Positions 51,155 through 59,566 of a stretch of 64,000 nt of DNA are shown piece after piece (position 1 is the stretch's first letter; the number at the start of each line of letters is the position of its first letter). The stretch covers positions 1,550,001-1,614,000 of the forward strand of contig NZ_CP112880.1 of assembly GCF_028747205.1 (NCBI RefSeq). The letters run 5' to 3'. The DNA is from Streptomyces sp. CA-278952 (GTDB lineage Bacteria; Actinomycetota; Actinomycetes; Streptomycetales; Streptomycetaceae). A model generated the notes under the pieces. It saw only the letters and a list, made by a program, of their open reading frames with translations, was not told the origin of the DNA and made no database searches. Position numbers and translations under genes: made by a program.

Positions 51155-52069
51155 CTGGGACTGGATCTGCGAGGAGATCAGTTCCAGATGGTCCAGGTCC
51201 TCCAGATCGAGGACCTGGAGGTAGATCCTCGACGAGCCGATCGCCTCGAAGCTGCCGATCTTGTCGACCACCTCGGCGGGCGATCCCGCCAGCCCGTTCG
51301 CCTTGAGCTCCTCCACGTCCCGGCCGATGGCCGCCGCGCGCCGGGCGACCTCGGCGTCGTCCTTGCCCGTGCAGACGATCAGCGCGTTGGAGTACACGAG
51401 GTCGTCCGGAGAGCGCCCGTGCGCCTGCGCGGCGGCCCGGACCCGGCCGAACTGCTTTTCGCTGTCCTCCAGCGAGGCGAACGGGATGTTGAACTCGTCC
51501 GCGTACTGCGCGGCGAGGCGCGGGGTGCGCGTCGCACCGTGGCCGCCGATCAGGACGGGCACCTTGGTCTGGGCCGGCTTGGGCAGCGCGGGCGAATCAG
51601 TGAGTTGGTAGTAGGTGCCGTCGTAGCTGAAGGTCTCGCCGACCTCCGTCGCCCACAGACCCGTGATGATCGCGAGCTGCTCCTCCAGGCGGCCGAACTT
51701 CTCCTTCGGGAACGGAATGCCGTAGGCCTTGTGCTCCTCCTCGAACCAGCCTGCGCCCAGGCCCAGTTCGACCCGGCCGCCGGACATCTGGTCGACCTGG
51801 GCCACCTGGATGGCCAGCACTCCCGGCAGCCGGAACGTGCCAGCGGTCATCAGCGTGCCGAGCCGGATCCGCCGGGTCTCGCGCGCCAGCCCGGCCAGGG
51901 TGATCCAGGCGTCCGTCGGTCCGGGCAGACCGTCGCCGGAGCCCATGCGGAGATAGTGGTCGGAGCGGTAGAAGGCGTCGAAGCCCAGGTCCTCGGCGGC
52001 CTTGGCGACGGTGAGCAAGGTGTCGTAGTCGGCCCCTTGCTGGGGCTCGGTGAAGATGCGAAGATCCAT
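51146..52069 (-). CDS. LLM-class F420-dependent oxidoreductase
   Basis: 307 residues of luciferase-like TIM-barrel. FDAFYRSDHYLRMGSG, LGTLMTAGTFRLPGVLAIQVAQVD and ELGLGAGWFEEEHKAYGIPFP are F420-family sequence. The redox substrate is unknown. Start 52069 matches the usual family N-terminus (MDLRIFTEPQQG); an ATG three codons earlier (52078) has better Shine-Dalgarno spacing. It is followed by mmuM on the same strand with only the repeat between. Confidence 0.86.
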   Translation of the reverse strand: MDLRIFTEPQQGADYDTLLTVAKAAEDLGFDAFYRSDHYLRMGSGDGLPGPTDAWITLAGLARETRRIRLGTLMTAGTFRLPGVLAIQVAQVDQMSGGRVELGLGAGWFEEEHKAYGIPFPKEKFGRLEEQLAIITGLWATEVGETFSYDGTYYQLTDSPALPKPAQTKVPVLIGGHGATRTPRLAAQYADEFNIPFASLEDSEKQFGRVRAAAQAHGRSPDDLVYSNALIVCTGKDDAEVARRAAAIGRDVEELKANGLAGSPAEVVDKIGSFEAIGSSRIYLQVLDLEDLDHLELISSQIQSQLT

Positions 52070-52250
52070 GCCCTCCATCCTGCCTCTCCGGCACCCGGTC
52101 CCGCCCACCAGCCAGGCCGGACCTCCCCGGCATCTCCCCCTGCCCGCAGCCCCCTGCCCCCGCCTTTCCTGCCCCGCGCCTCCCCTCGGGCCGTCGTCTC
52201 CCCTCAGACATCGGCATCGGCGTCTCCTCCCGCCGCTCCGCCGCCTCCCC

Positions 52251-52751
52251 TCAGGGACCTGCCGCCGATGCCGCAGGGCCGCGTATACCGCCATAGGGGC
52301 CGTCGCGCTCCCTCTCCCGCTCCGCAAGCCGCCTCAGCATCCCGTGCACGCGCTCCAGTGATTCGTCGGCGGCGTCCATGGCCTCGATGCACTGCCAGTA
52401 CAGACCATCCTCCCCCGTGTCGCAGGCCACCCCGACCAGGGCGATCCCGGCCTCACTGAGCAACAGCGCGAGCCCGGCCAGGGACCGCCGCACATCGGCG
52501 ATTTCGGACAACTGGGCCGCCCTGGCACCGCCGGAGAGGACCGTCGGGTGATCCAGCGCCGAACATCCGGCGCCGATCTCCCCCAGCGCCCGCGCCTCGC
52601 TCCGTAACTCCACCGGGCCGTACAGCGCCAGCCGACTGCCGACCGCCCGGGCGAGCGCCTGAGCCTGCCAGGCCTCCGCCATGACATCCAGCGCACCCCG
52701 GCTGCCCGCCAGAGCCCGCCGCCCCGCCTCGATGACTCGCTCCGCTTCCAT
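52251..52751 (-). CDS. Conserved Streptomyces helical protein (probably DUF6099)
   Basis: 166 residues, all-helical, no catalytic motif. The stretches DVMAEAWQAQALARAVGSRLA and ALVGVACDTGEDGLYWQCIEAMDAADES look like a family found next to MazG-like and SepF-like genes in streptomycetes, which I recall as DUF6099 but cannot verify here. Start 52751 has GGGGGAGAG upstream. Function unknown. Confidence 0.7.
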   Translation of the reverse strand: MEAERVIEAGRRALAGSRGALDVMAEAWQAQALARAVGSRLALYGPVELRSEARALGEIGAGCSALDHPTVLSGGARAAQLSEIADVRRSLAGLALLLSEAGIALVGVACDTGEDGLYWQCIEAMDAADESLERVHGMLRRLAERERERDGPYGGIRGPAASAAGP

Positions 52752-52875
52752 GACTCTCCCCCGTCCGTACGAAAACCCGCTCACCTCATTCATTACCCAC
52801 AGTGAGGTAGACAGCACCGTAAGGCCAGAGGAAATCGGAAATCTGTGGACAGGAAGTCGACTGTGGATATCTCAC

Positions 52876-53235
52876 TCACTCCGAAGAGTGACGATCGAGG
52901 GGTTCCGGAGCGCTCGGCAGGGGGAAGCGCTTCTCGTTCCGCTCCAACTTGGCGACCAGCGCGGCCGTCGGATCGACGCCCAACACCGTGCAGAACTGCA
53001 GGAGATAGGCGAGCACGTCCGCCACCTCGTCGGCGACCCGGTGCGCCGATTCGGGGTTCTCCATGATCCCCGCCGACTGTTCGGGCGTCAGCCACTGGAA
53101 GATCTCCAGCAGTTCGGAGGCCTCGACGCTGAGCGCGGCCGCCAGGTTCTTCGGGGTGTGGTACTGCTCCCAGTCGCGCGCCGCAGCGAACGCGACCAGC
53201 CGTCGCTGGAGTTCTGCCACATCGATGTCTGTCAC
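52876..53235 (-). CDS. MazG-like nucleotide pyrophosphohydrolase
   Basis: 119 residues. The all-alpha NTP pyrophosphatase signature is present: ALSVEASELLEIFQWL and, 15 residues later, RVADEVADVLAYLL, giving the ExxE and ExxD metal sites. Small MazG/iMazG proteins hydrolyse (often non-canonical) dNTPs to dNMP and PPi. GTG start at 53235 with GAGG just upstream. Confidence 0.85.
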   Translation of the reverse strand: MTDIDVAELQRRLVAFAAARDWEQYHTPKNLAAALSVEASELLEIFQWLTPEQSAGIMENPESAHRVADEVADVLAYLLQFCTVLGVDPTAALVAKLERNEKRFPLPSAPEPLDRHSSE

Positions 53236-53330
53236 GGCCTCAGGTCTATCACCGGCCACCGACAGTGCCTCCCCGCGCGCCACCCTGCACGAGGGGCCGG
53301 GCGGCCCGGAGAAAGGGGACGGCGCGGCCG

Positions 53331-53360
53331 GGGGCGGCGGTCCGGTCCGGCTGCCGCCCC
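53331..53360 (-). terminator. Hairpin after the SepF-like gene
   Basis: GGGGCGGC (53331-53338) and GCCGCCCC (53353-53360) form an 8-bp stem just downstream of the SepF-like stop at 53373. Confidence 0.55.
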
Positions 53361-53372
53361 GACTGCCGCTTC

Positions 53373-53777
53373 CTAGGACTGGGCGAGACCCGCGGGCGTG
53401 ACCCCCTCGACCTCCATGCCGACCGGCGCGAGCAGGAAGACATTGCGGTCGACGCGGTGCATGCCGCTGCCGAGGCCGAAGACCACACCGCTGCTGAAGT
53501 CGAGGATCCGCTTCGCCACGTCCGTTTCCGCCGCCGTCAGATCGAGCAGCACCGGAACCTGGGCGACCAGGTACTCGGCGACCTCGCGAGCGTCCGCGAA
53601 GACCTGCACCCGCAGCACCACGAGGCGCCGCTGTTCGGCCGCCCGCTCGTCCGGGACGGTGCGGTGGTCGATCCGGGACGGCCACTCGTCGCGGCCGCGC
53701 AGCGGTACGACCTGCGCGAGCCCTTCCCACTGCTCGTCGGTGGCGTCATATCTGTCATACCTGTCGTACCTGCTCAC
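53373..53777 (-). CDS. SepF-like cell division protein paralogue
   Basis: 134 residues. The C-terminal SepF domain is clear: LRVQVFADAREVAEYLVAQVPVLLDL, AKRILDFSSGVVFGLGSGMHRVDRNVFLLAP. The N-terminus has a YDRYDRYD repeat in place of the usual membrane-targeting helix. SepF anchors FtsZ; streptomycetes have extra SepF-like genes, and this is probably one of those, as no fts or ylm genes are nearby. GTG start overlaps a tiny upstream frame by 4 bases. Confidence 0.82.
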   Translation of the reverse strand: MSRYDRYDRYDATDEQWEGLAQVVPLRGRDEWPSRIDHRTVPDERAAEQRRLVVLRVQVFADAREVAEYLVAQVPVLLDLTAAETDVAKRILDFSSGVVFGLGSGMHRVDRNVFLLAPVGMEVEGVTPAGLAQS

Positions 53778-53833
53778 AGGGCCACCCCGTCGTCGAGCCG
53801 GTCGGGTTCCCGCCGGCTGCACTCACTGTTCAT
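53774..53833 (-). CDS. Possible 19-residue peptide coupled to the SepF-like gene
   Basis: ATG 53833 is preceded by AGAGG at 9 bases and the 19 codons end in a TGA that overlaps the SepF-like GTG (GTGA). The arrangement fits translational coupling or a leader peptide. A longer version from ATG 53929 (51 residues) is in the same frame. The peptide resembles nothing I know. Confidence 0.35.
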   Translation of the reverse strand: MNSECSRREPDRLDDGVAL

Positions 53834-53913
53834 CGGGCAATCCTCTCGCCCCTCACCCGTTCGGCGTACCAGCGACACGGCGAAGGCGCCGTCCGTGTCG
53901 CTTCCGGTACCCG

Positions 53914-53946
53914 ACGGGCACTGGTTCATTACGGGCACTGGTTCAT
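53914..53946. repeat. 16-base direct duplication upstream of the SepF-like gene
   Basis: ACGGGCACTGGTTCAT occurs at 53914-53929 and 53931-53946, one base apart. It looks like a recent slippage duplication, in the region that should hold the promoter of the SepF-like gene. Confidence 0.85.
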
Positions 53947-54009
53947 CACGCCCCGCGCCCTCGGGCGCGGCGAGCCGCACCGTATACAGATCCAGCCGGA
54001 CCGCGCCGA

Positions 54010-54807
54010 TCAGACCGTGACGACCTGGACCCCCGCCTCGCCGAACCGGTCCTTCGCCTCCGCACCGATACGGGAGTCGGTGACCAGGACGTCGACCAGT
54101 CCGAGGTCGCAGACCCGGGCGAACGCCCGCTTGCCGATCTTCGACGAGTCCGCCGCCACCACCACCCGCTGGGCCCGCTCCGCGAGCAGCCGGTTGACGC
54201 TGGCCTCGCCCTCGTGGTGGACGTACGCACCGCGTTCGATGTCGATGGCGTTGACCCCGAGAACGGCGACGTCCAGGGTGATCTCGTTCATCACGCCGAC
54301 GGCGAGCGGGCCCGTCAGCTCGTACGACTGGGGCCTCGCGACCCCGCCCGTCACGACCATCTTGATCTGCGGCCGGATCGCCAGCTCGCTGGCGATGTTG
54401 AGGGCGTTGGTCACCACGGTCAGCGTCGGCTGCCCGCCCGCCGCCGCCGTCTCGCCCACGATGTCCGGACGCACCGCCAGCGCCCTGGCCACTTCGGTCA
54501 CGGTCGTTCCCCCGGTCAGGCCGACGACCTCGCCGACGGCGACCAGGCCGGACACGGCGCGGCCGATGGCCTGCTTCTCCGGCGCGTGGCGGCCCGTCTT
54601 GTAGCGGAGCGCCAGTTCGTAGGAGACCCCGTGCGCGACCGCGCCGCCCCTGGTGCGGGTGAGCAGGTGCTGTTCGGCCAGCTGGTCCAGGTCACGGCGG
54701 ATGGTGGCGGCCGAGACGTCGAGCGCCGTCGCCGCCTCCTCGACGTCCACCCTGCCGTGCTTGCCGACCAACTCCAGCAGCGCGTCCCACCGGGCGTCCC
54801 TGGACAA
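54010..54807 (-). CDS. DeoR/GlpR-family transcriptional regulator
   Basis: 265 residues. N-terminal winged helix SRDARWDALLELVGKHGRVDVEEAATALDVS and TIRRDLDQL, then the DeoR sensor domain with GLTGGTTV, VVTNALNIA and ADSSKIGKRAF. Such proteins repress sugar-phosphate genes and release DNA on binding a phosphosugar. TTG 54807 is preferred because GAGGAG lies 6 bases before it and it gives the usual family start; GTG 54837 is also in frame. It is divergent from a SIS-domain isomerase gene, its likely target. Confidence 0.87.
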   Translation of the reverse strand: MSRDARWDALLELVGKHGRVDVEEAATALDVSAATIRRDLDQLAEQHLLTRTRGGAVAHGVSYELALRYKTGRHAPEKQAIGRAVSGLVAVGEVVGLTGGTTVTEVARALAVRPDIVGETAAAGGQPTLTVVTNALNIASELAIRPQIKMVVTGGVARPQSYELTGPLAVGVMNEITLDVAVLGVNAIDIERGAYVHHEGEASVNRLLAERAQRVVVAADSSKIGKRAFARVCDLGLVDVLVTDSRIGAEAKDRFGEAGVQVVTV

Positions 54808-54945
54808 GAGCGTCTCCTCACCGTCCGGCGCGGGCACCGCGTTTCGCGGGAACGCGGTCGCCGGGGGCCGGACCGTCGCAAGCGTCGCACAGGGCCTCCC
54901 GGGAGCCCTTCACCCACCTGCTGGTTGCTTGTTTTTGCTCGATAA

Positions 54946-54962
54946 CTGCATGTAACGTGCAG
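54946..54962. promoter_or_regulatory. Dyad in the DeoR-SIS intergenic region
   Basis: CTGCA and TGCAG are separated by 7 bases in an unusually AT-rich stretch (54924-54970, with TTGCTTGTTTTTGCTCGATA). TAACGT (54953-54958) could be a -10 for the SIS gene. This is the likely control region for both divergent genes. Confidence 0.5.
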
Positions 54963-55036
54963 AATTCTACATCCGGGCTGGTCGGCCCCGCTCAGCCCCG
55001 TTCCCGTGGTCCACCCCGTTCCCGTGGAGTGCAGTC

Positions 55037-55924
55037 GTGTCGTATGCCGAGACCGAGACAGCCAGTCAGCCCGCCTGCTGGCGGCGCGCCGCCGCCTTGG
55101 CGGGCGGCCCCGAGACCGCCGCCCTGCCCGTCGCGGGCGAGCGGATCGCGGTCGTCGGCTGCGGTACCTCCTTCTACATGGCGCAGGCCTACGCCGGGCT
55201 CCGCGAGGGCTCCGGCCAGGGCGAGTCGGATGCCTTCGCCGCCTCCGAGTTCCCCTTCGGGCGCGGCTACGACCGTGTCGTCGCGCTGACCCGCTCGGGG
55301 ACCACGACCGAGGTGCTGGAACTGCTGAACCGGTTGCGCGGGACCACCCGCACGGTGGCCGTCACGGCGGATCCCAAGACCCCGGTCAGGGCGGCGGCCG
55401 ACGATCTCGTCGTCCTGGACTTCGCCGACGAACGGTCCGTCGTCCAGACGCGCTTCGCCACGACCGCCCTCACCCTGCTGCGGGCCCACCTCGGCCTGCA
55501 CTCCGAGGCCGTGGTCACGGACGCGGAGACCGCGCTCGCCGAGCCGCTGCCCGACGGGCTGCTGGAAAGCACCCAGTTCTCCTTCCTCGGCCGGGGGTGG
55601 ACGGTCGGGCTGGCCCACGAGGCGGCGCTGAAGATGAAGGAGGCCTCGCTGTCCTGGACGGAGTCCTATCCCGCGATGGAGTACCGCCACGGCCCCATCA
55701 GCATCTCCACCACGTCCACCGCGACCTGGATGTTCGGCGAGGCGCCCGAGGGCTTGTCCGAGCAGGTGCGCGCGACGGGCGCCCAGTGGGTGGACAGCAC
55801 CCTCGACCCGCTGGCCGATCTCGTACGCGTACAGCGTCTCGCCCTCGCCCGTGCGGCCGCGCGGGGGCTCGACCCGGACCTGCCGCGCCACCTGAGCCGT
55901 TCCGTGGTGCTCGACGAGGCCTGA
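55037..55924 (+). CDS. SIS-domain phosphosugar isomerase/deaminase (AgaS/GlmS-C-like)
   Basis: 295 residues with two SIS folds. VVGCGTSFYMAQAYAGL and ALTRSGTTTEVLELL are the phosphosugar-binding loops of the first; WTESYPAMEYRHGP in the second matches the C-terminal domain of GlmS and AgaS. It should convert an amino- or keto-sugar phosphate, perhaps in N-acetyl sugar breakdown. The adjacent DeoR-type gene probably regulates it. GTG start with GGAG 7 bases upstream. Confidence 0.85.
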   Translation: MSYAETETASQPACWRRAAALAGGPETAALPVAGERIAVVGCGTSFYMAQAYAGLREGSGQGESDAFAASEFPFGRGYDRVVALTRSGTTTEVLELLNRLRGTTRTVAVTADPKTPVRAAADDLVVLDFADERSVVQTRFATTALTLLRAHLGLHSEAVVTDAETALAEPLPDGLLESTQFSFLGRGWTVGLAHEAALKMKEASLSWTESYPAMEYRHGPISISTTSTATWMFGEAPEGLSEQVRATGAQWVDSTLDPLADLVRVQRLALARAAARGLDPDLPRHLSRSVVLDEA

Positions 55925-55938
55925 GGGACCATGGACAC

Positions 55939-56604
55939 ATGCATCTGACCCTGTCAGCCGTCCGGGAACTGCTCGCCGCCCCGGAGCCGCAGGGGGGCGT
56001 CGTCGGCTGGGCCACCGGGCTGGTCGAGACGTTCGGCGGTCCCGGCGCGGGTGCGGCCATCGCGCTGGAGAACCTGTTCCCGCCGCTGCCCAGCGAGGTG
56101 ATTCTGCCCCTGACCGGGTTCGCCGCCTCGCAGGGGGTGCTCAGCATCGCCTCGGCCCTGTTCTGGACGACGCTCGGCTCGGTCGTCGGCGCGGTGGTCC
56201 TGTACGGGATCGGAGCGGTGTTCGGCCGGGAGCGGATGCACGCCTGGTGGGCGAAGCTTCCCCTGGTCAAGGCCTCGGACCTGGTGCGGACGGAGGAGTG
56301 GTTCGCCCGGCACGGCACCAAGGCGGTGCTGCTGGGCCGCATGGTGCCGGTGTTCAGGAGTCTGATCTCGGTGCCCGCGGGCGTGGAGCGCATGCCGCTG
56401 CCGGTGTTCGTCGGGCTGACGACGGCGGGCAGCCTGGTGTGGAACACCGTGCTCGTGATGGCCGGATACTGGCTCGGCGACCAGTGGGACGTGGTCGGGG
56501 CGTACGTCGGTGTCGTGACCAAGATCGTGCTGGCGCTGGCCGCGGTGGCCCTGGTCGGATACGTCGCGATGCGCGTCCGGGGCCGCAACCGCGAGCGGCC
56601 CTGA
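55939..56604 (+). CDS. DedA-family membrane protein
   Basis: 221 residues with about five helices. ENLFPPLPSEVILPLTGFAASQG and GRMVPVFRSLISVPAGVERMPLPVF are the conserved DedA/SNARE-associated segments with the key Glu and Arg. DedA proteins help recycle undecaprenyl phosphate or phospholipids across the membrane. It starts 15 bases after the SIS gene, with GAGGG before ATG 55939. Confidence 0.9.
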   Translation: MHLTLSAVRELLAAPEPQGGVVGWATGLVETFGGPGAGAAIALENLFPPLPSEVILPLTGFAASQGVLSIASALFWTTLGSVVGAVVLYGIGAVFGRERMHAWWAKLPLVKASDLVRTEEWFARHGTKAVLLGRMVPVFRSLISVPAGVERMPLPVFVGLTTAGSLVWNTVLVMAGYWLGDQWDVVGAYVGVVTKIVLALAAVALVGYVAMRVRGRNRERP

Positions 56605-56635
56605 GGAGGCGACCGGGCGCGGCAAGGCACGCCGG

Positions 56636-56668
56636 CCCGTGAGACACCCCGGCGGGGTGTCTCACGGG
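56636..56668. terminator. Bidirectional terminator, 15-bp perfect stem
   Basis: CCCGTGAGACACCCC (56636-56650) and GGGGTGTCTCACGGG (56654-56668) pair perfectly around a 3-base loop. It lies between the converging dedA and acidic-protein genes and can end both messages. Confidence 0.88.
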
Positions 56669-56675
56669 AGACGGC

Positions 56676-57257
56676 TCAGGACTCCTCGAAGTAGGCGTCC
56701 AGGACGGTGTCCAGCTCGGCCGGCCAGCCCTTGAGCTCGGCGCGGCTCGCCGCCTCGACCTCGGCGTTGAACCAGCGGCGGCTCGACAGATGGACGGTCA
56801 CCGTGAACCGGCGGCCGAAGCGCGCCGGGGTGGTCTCCACCGCGCCGATCTCGTCCCAGAGGAACTCGGCCTCCTGGTCGTCCAGCGTGAAGCGGACGCC
56901 TTCCCGGGCCACCCGGATCGAACCGCGCCGGTCGCTGACCTCGAAGACGGGGCCGTCCTCGACGGCATCGCCCTCGGCCCCGCTCGCTGCCTCCGCAGCG
57001 GCGTCGCCCGCCTCCGCTTCCGGTTCCCGGTCGGCGTCGGTCTCCCCCACGGCCGCCAAAGCCCTGTCGTCGCCTTCCGTCTCTGTAGCCGACCCCGACT
57101 CCGGAACAGCGTCCTCCGACTCAGGAACTGCGTCCTCCGATTCCGGTTCGGGCTTCCGGGTCGCGACGGGTGCCGCCAGTCCGGGCAGGGGGATGAACGC
57201 CGGGTCGGTGCCTGCGGCGAACTCGGGCTTCTTGTTCGAATCTATGCTCTGCTCCAC
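56676..57257 (-). CDS. Acidic hypothetical protein with PH-like C-terminal domain
   Basis: 193 residues. Residues about 30-100 are Glu/Ala/Asp-rich with a repeated SEDAVPE unit and are probably disordered. The last 90 residues form a compact beta-rich domain (FEVSDRRGSIRVAREGVRFTLDD, then RFGRRFTVTVHLSSRRW) resembling bacterial PH-like or DUF modules. No signal peptide. Function unknown; it follows the siderophore permease operon on the same strand after 57 bases. Confidence 0.7.
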   Translation of the reverse strand: MEQSIDSNKKPEFAAGTDPAFIPLPGLAAPVATRKPEPESEDAVPESEDAVPESGSATETEGDDRALAAVGETDADREPEAEAGDAAAEAASGAEGDAVEDGPVFEVSDRRGSIRVAREGVRFTLDDQEAEFLWDEIGAVETTPARFGRRFTVTVHLSSRRWFNAEVEAASRAELKGWPAELDTVLDAYFEES

Positions 57258-57314
57258 GGCGGGCAGTATGGTCGACGAACCTGTACGTGACCAGTCGTCA
57301 CCGTCCCGGGCCGC

Positions 57315-58391
57315 TCAGAGCACGCCCTTGCGCCATTCCCGTACCAGCAGATAGCCGAGGTACGCGCCGCCGATCGCCATCGTGTAGATCCCGACCGGCA
57401 GGTCGTCGAAGAGTGCCAGCTGCTGGGAGCAGAGGTCCGCGAGCACCAGCAGCAGGCCGCCGGTGAGGGCGGAGAGCAGCAGGTGCGGGCCGGAGCCGCG
57501 GGGGAGGCGTCTGGCGATCTGCGGCGCGGTCAGGGCGATGAAGGCGATGGGACCCGAGACGCTGACCGCGGCGGCCGAGAGGGCGATGGCCAGGACCACG
57601 GCGAGGGTCTTGGCCTTCTTCGGCTCGGAGCCGAGCCCCTCGGCGATGTCGTCGCCCATCTCTCCGATGTCGAGCCGCCGGGAGATCAGCGCGGTCAGCG
57701 GGGCCGCGGCGAGCAGGACCAGCCAGATGGTGGTGGCGTCGGTCCAGGAGCGAGCGGTCAGGCTGCCGTTGACGTAGGCGGTGAGGACGGAGGCCTTGTC
57801 GCGTTCCAGGGCGTAGACGACGTACTGGGTGACGGCCGCGCCCATCGCGGCGACGCCGATCCCGGCGATGACGAGCCGGGCGGGGTTACGGAAGCCGGTG
57901 CCGGTGGAGACGTACACGAGGGCCATCGCGATGACCGCGCCGATGAGCGCCCCGATGGCGACCGGGATTGTGTCGGGGAACATCAGGGCGCAGATCGCGG
58001 CGCCCGCGCCGGCCCCGGCGGAGAGCCCGATGACGTCCGGGCTGCCGAGCGGGTTGCGGGTGACGGACTGGAACAGGGCGCCGGAGAGGCCGAGCGCCGC
58101 GCCGACCCCGATGGCGACGGTGAGACGGGGGCCGCGCAGCCGGTTGAAGACGAACCGGTCCTTGCCCTCGGCGTCGCCGACGAGCGCGGGGGGCAGGTCG
58201 GCGAGGTCGATGCCGAGGCGCCCCCAGGCCAGCGTCGTGACGGCGGCCGCGAGGAGGAGGACGAAGAGCCCGGCGCCCGCGAGGACGGAGGCCCGGCGCA
58301 TGGGTATCGCCACCGTGCGGCCGACGACCAGATAGCCGCGGGGGGCCTGGGGAGCCTTCCGTACGGGGGCGGTCTGTTCGGTGACGGTCAT
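57315..58391 (-). CDS. Siderophore ABC transporter permease (FecCD/FepG type)
   Basis: 358 residues with about nine helices. GLSGALFQSVTRNPLGSPDVIGLSAGAGAG and VSGPIAFIALTAPQIARRL are the FecCD hallmarks; the latter is the loop that contacts the ATPase. It pairs with the next permease to form the channel for a ferric siderophore. ATGA overlap with the upstream permease gene. No ATPase gene follows. Confidence 0.92.
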   Translation of the reverse strand: MTVTEQTAPVRKAPQAPRGYLVVGRTVAIPMRRASVLAGAGLFVLLLAAAVTTLAWGRLGIDLADLPPALVGDAEGKDRFVFNRLRGPRLTVAIGVGAALGLSGALFQSVTRNPLGSPDVIGLSAGAGAGAAICALMFPDTIPVAIGALIGAVIAMALVYVSTGTGFRNPARLVIAGIGVAAMGAAVTQYVVYALERDKASVLTAYVNGSLTARSWTDATTIWLVLLAAAPLTALISRRLDIGEMGDDIAEGLGSEPKKAKTLAVVLAIALSAAAVSVSGPIAFIALTAPQIARRLPRGSGPHLLLSALTGGLLLVLADLCSQQLALFDDLPVGIYTMAIGGAYLGYLLVREWRKGVL

Positions 58392-59425
58392 GAGGTGCCC
58401 CGCATCCTGCGTACGGCGATGAGCAGCGCGGGTGCGCCGATGAAGGCGGTGACGACGCCGACCATGAGTTCGGTGGGGCGCATCACGACCCGGCCCACCA
58501 CATCCGCGAGGAGCAGGAGAGTGGGGCCGAGCAGGGCGGAGAAGAGGATCTGGGCGCGGAAGTCCACGCCGACCAGGGCCCGTACGACATGCGGGACGGC
58601 GAGGCCGACGAAGGCGATCGGGCCGACGGCGGCGGTCGCGGCGGCGCTGAGCAGCGTCGCGGCGAGCAGTCCGCCGCCCCGGGTCCGCCCGGGGTGCGAG
58701 CCGAGCGCGACAGCCGTGGCGTCGCCCAGGGCCAGGGCGTTGAGGCCGGAGCCCAGGGCGAGGGCGAGCAGGAAACCGAAGGCGGCGAAGGGCAGTACGG
58801 ACCAGAAGACGTCGAAGTCCCGGCCGCCGAGCGCTCCCACGACCCAGTAGCGGTAGCTGTCGAAGACCTGCGGTTTGCTGAGGGTCACCGCCTGGATGAA
58901 CGCCATCAGCACGGCGGTGAGCACGGCTCCGGCGAGCACCAGGCGCACCACGCTCGTCCCCGTACCGGCGGAGCCGATGACATGGACGAGGACACCGGCG
59001 ACCAGCGCACCGGGCAGCGCCCACCACATGGTGGCGGTGGCGCCGGAGGCGCCGAACCAGGCGGTCGCGGCGACGATGCTCGCGGAGGCGCCGGCGTTGA
59101 TGCCCAGGAGTCCCGGTTCGGCCAGCGGGTTGCGCGAGACGCCCTGCATGAGGGTGCCTGCGACCGCGAGGCAGAGTCCGGCGAGGACGCCGAGGACGGT
59201 GCGCGGGTAGCGGCTCTCGATGATGACGGTGATGTTGGGGTCGGCGGTGCCTCCGAGGACGTCGACGACATCACCGAGCGAGGTGCTGCGACTGCCGAAC
59301 ATGACGCTCGCGCAGAGCGCGAGGGCCAGCGCGGCCAGACCGAGGAGCAGGAGGAACGCCAGCCGAGCGGCGGCGGTACGGGGGGTACCGGCGCCGCTCG
59401 GCGGTGCGACCGTGGTGGTTGCCAT
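58388..59425 (-). CDS. Siderophore ABC transporter permease (FecCD/FepD type)
   Basis: 345 residues. VAGTLMQGVSRNPLAEPGLLGINAGAS and VGPIAFVGLAVPHVVRALVG define it as the FepD-like partner of the downstream permease. The two form a heterodimer in the membrane, fed by the lipoprotein encoded upstream. The start lies 140 bases after the binding-protein gene, across a 33-base repeat. Confidence 0.92.
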   Translation of the reverse strand: MATTTVAPPSGAGTPRTAAARLAFLLLLGLAALALALCASVMFGSRSTSLGDVVDVLGGTADPNITVIIESRYPRTVLGVLAGLCLAVAGTLMQGVSRNPLAEPGLLGINAGASASIVAATAWFGASGATATMWWALPGALVAGVLVHVIGSAGTGTSVVRLVLAGAVLTAVLMAFIQAVTLSKPQVFDSYRYWVVGALGGRDFDVFWSVLPFAAFGFLLALALGSGLNALALGDATAVALGSHPGRTRGGGLLAATLLSAAATAAVGPIAFVGLAVPHVVRALVGVDFRAQILFSALLGPTLLLLADVVGRVVMRPTELMVGVVTAFIGAPALLIAVRRMRGTS

Positions 59426-59460
59426 GGGAGTGGAGTGTGCCTTGTGGGCTCGACGGCGCG

Positions 59461-59563
59461 GATACCGGTCCGCTTGGTGGGTCCGGCGGTCCGGATACCG
59501 GTCCGCTTGGTGGGTCCGGCGGTCCGGATGCCGGTCCGCTCGGTGGGTCCGGATGCCGGTCCG
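59461..59563. repeat. 33-base tandem repeat between the binding-protein and permease genes
   Basis: Unit starting GATACCGGTCCGCTTGGTGG: two exact copies (59461-59493, 59494-59526), a third of 25 bases with two changes (59527-59551), and the first 12 bases of a fourth (59552-59563). The repeat fills most of the gap inside an otherwise compact operon. It has no stop in one minus-strand frame, giving an 11-residue Pro/Gly repeat, but no start. Confidence 0.92.
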
Positions 59564-59566
59564 GAA

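Noticed and set aside
59461..59563. CRISPR array
   Set aside because: The 33-base units are directly adjacent with no spacers, and there are no cas genes; it is a minisatellite.
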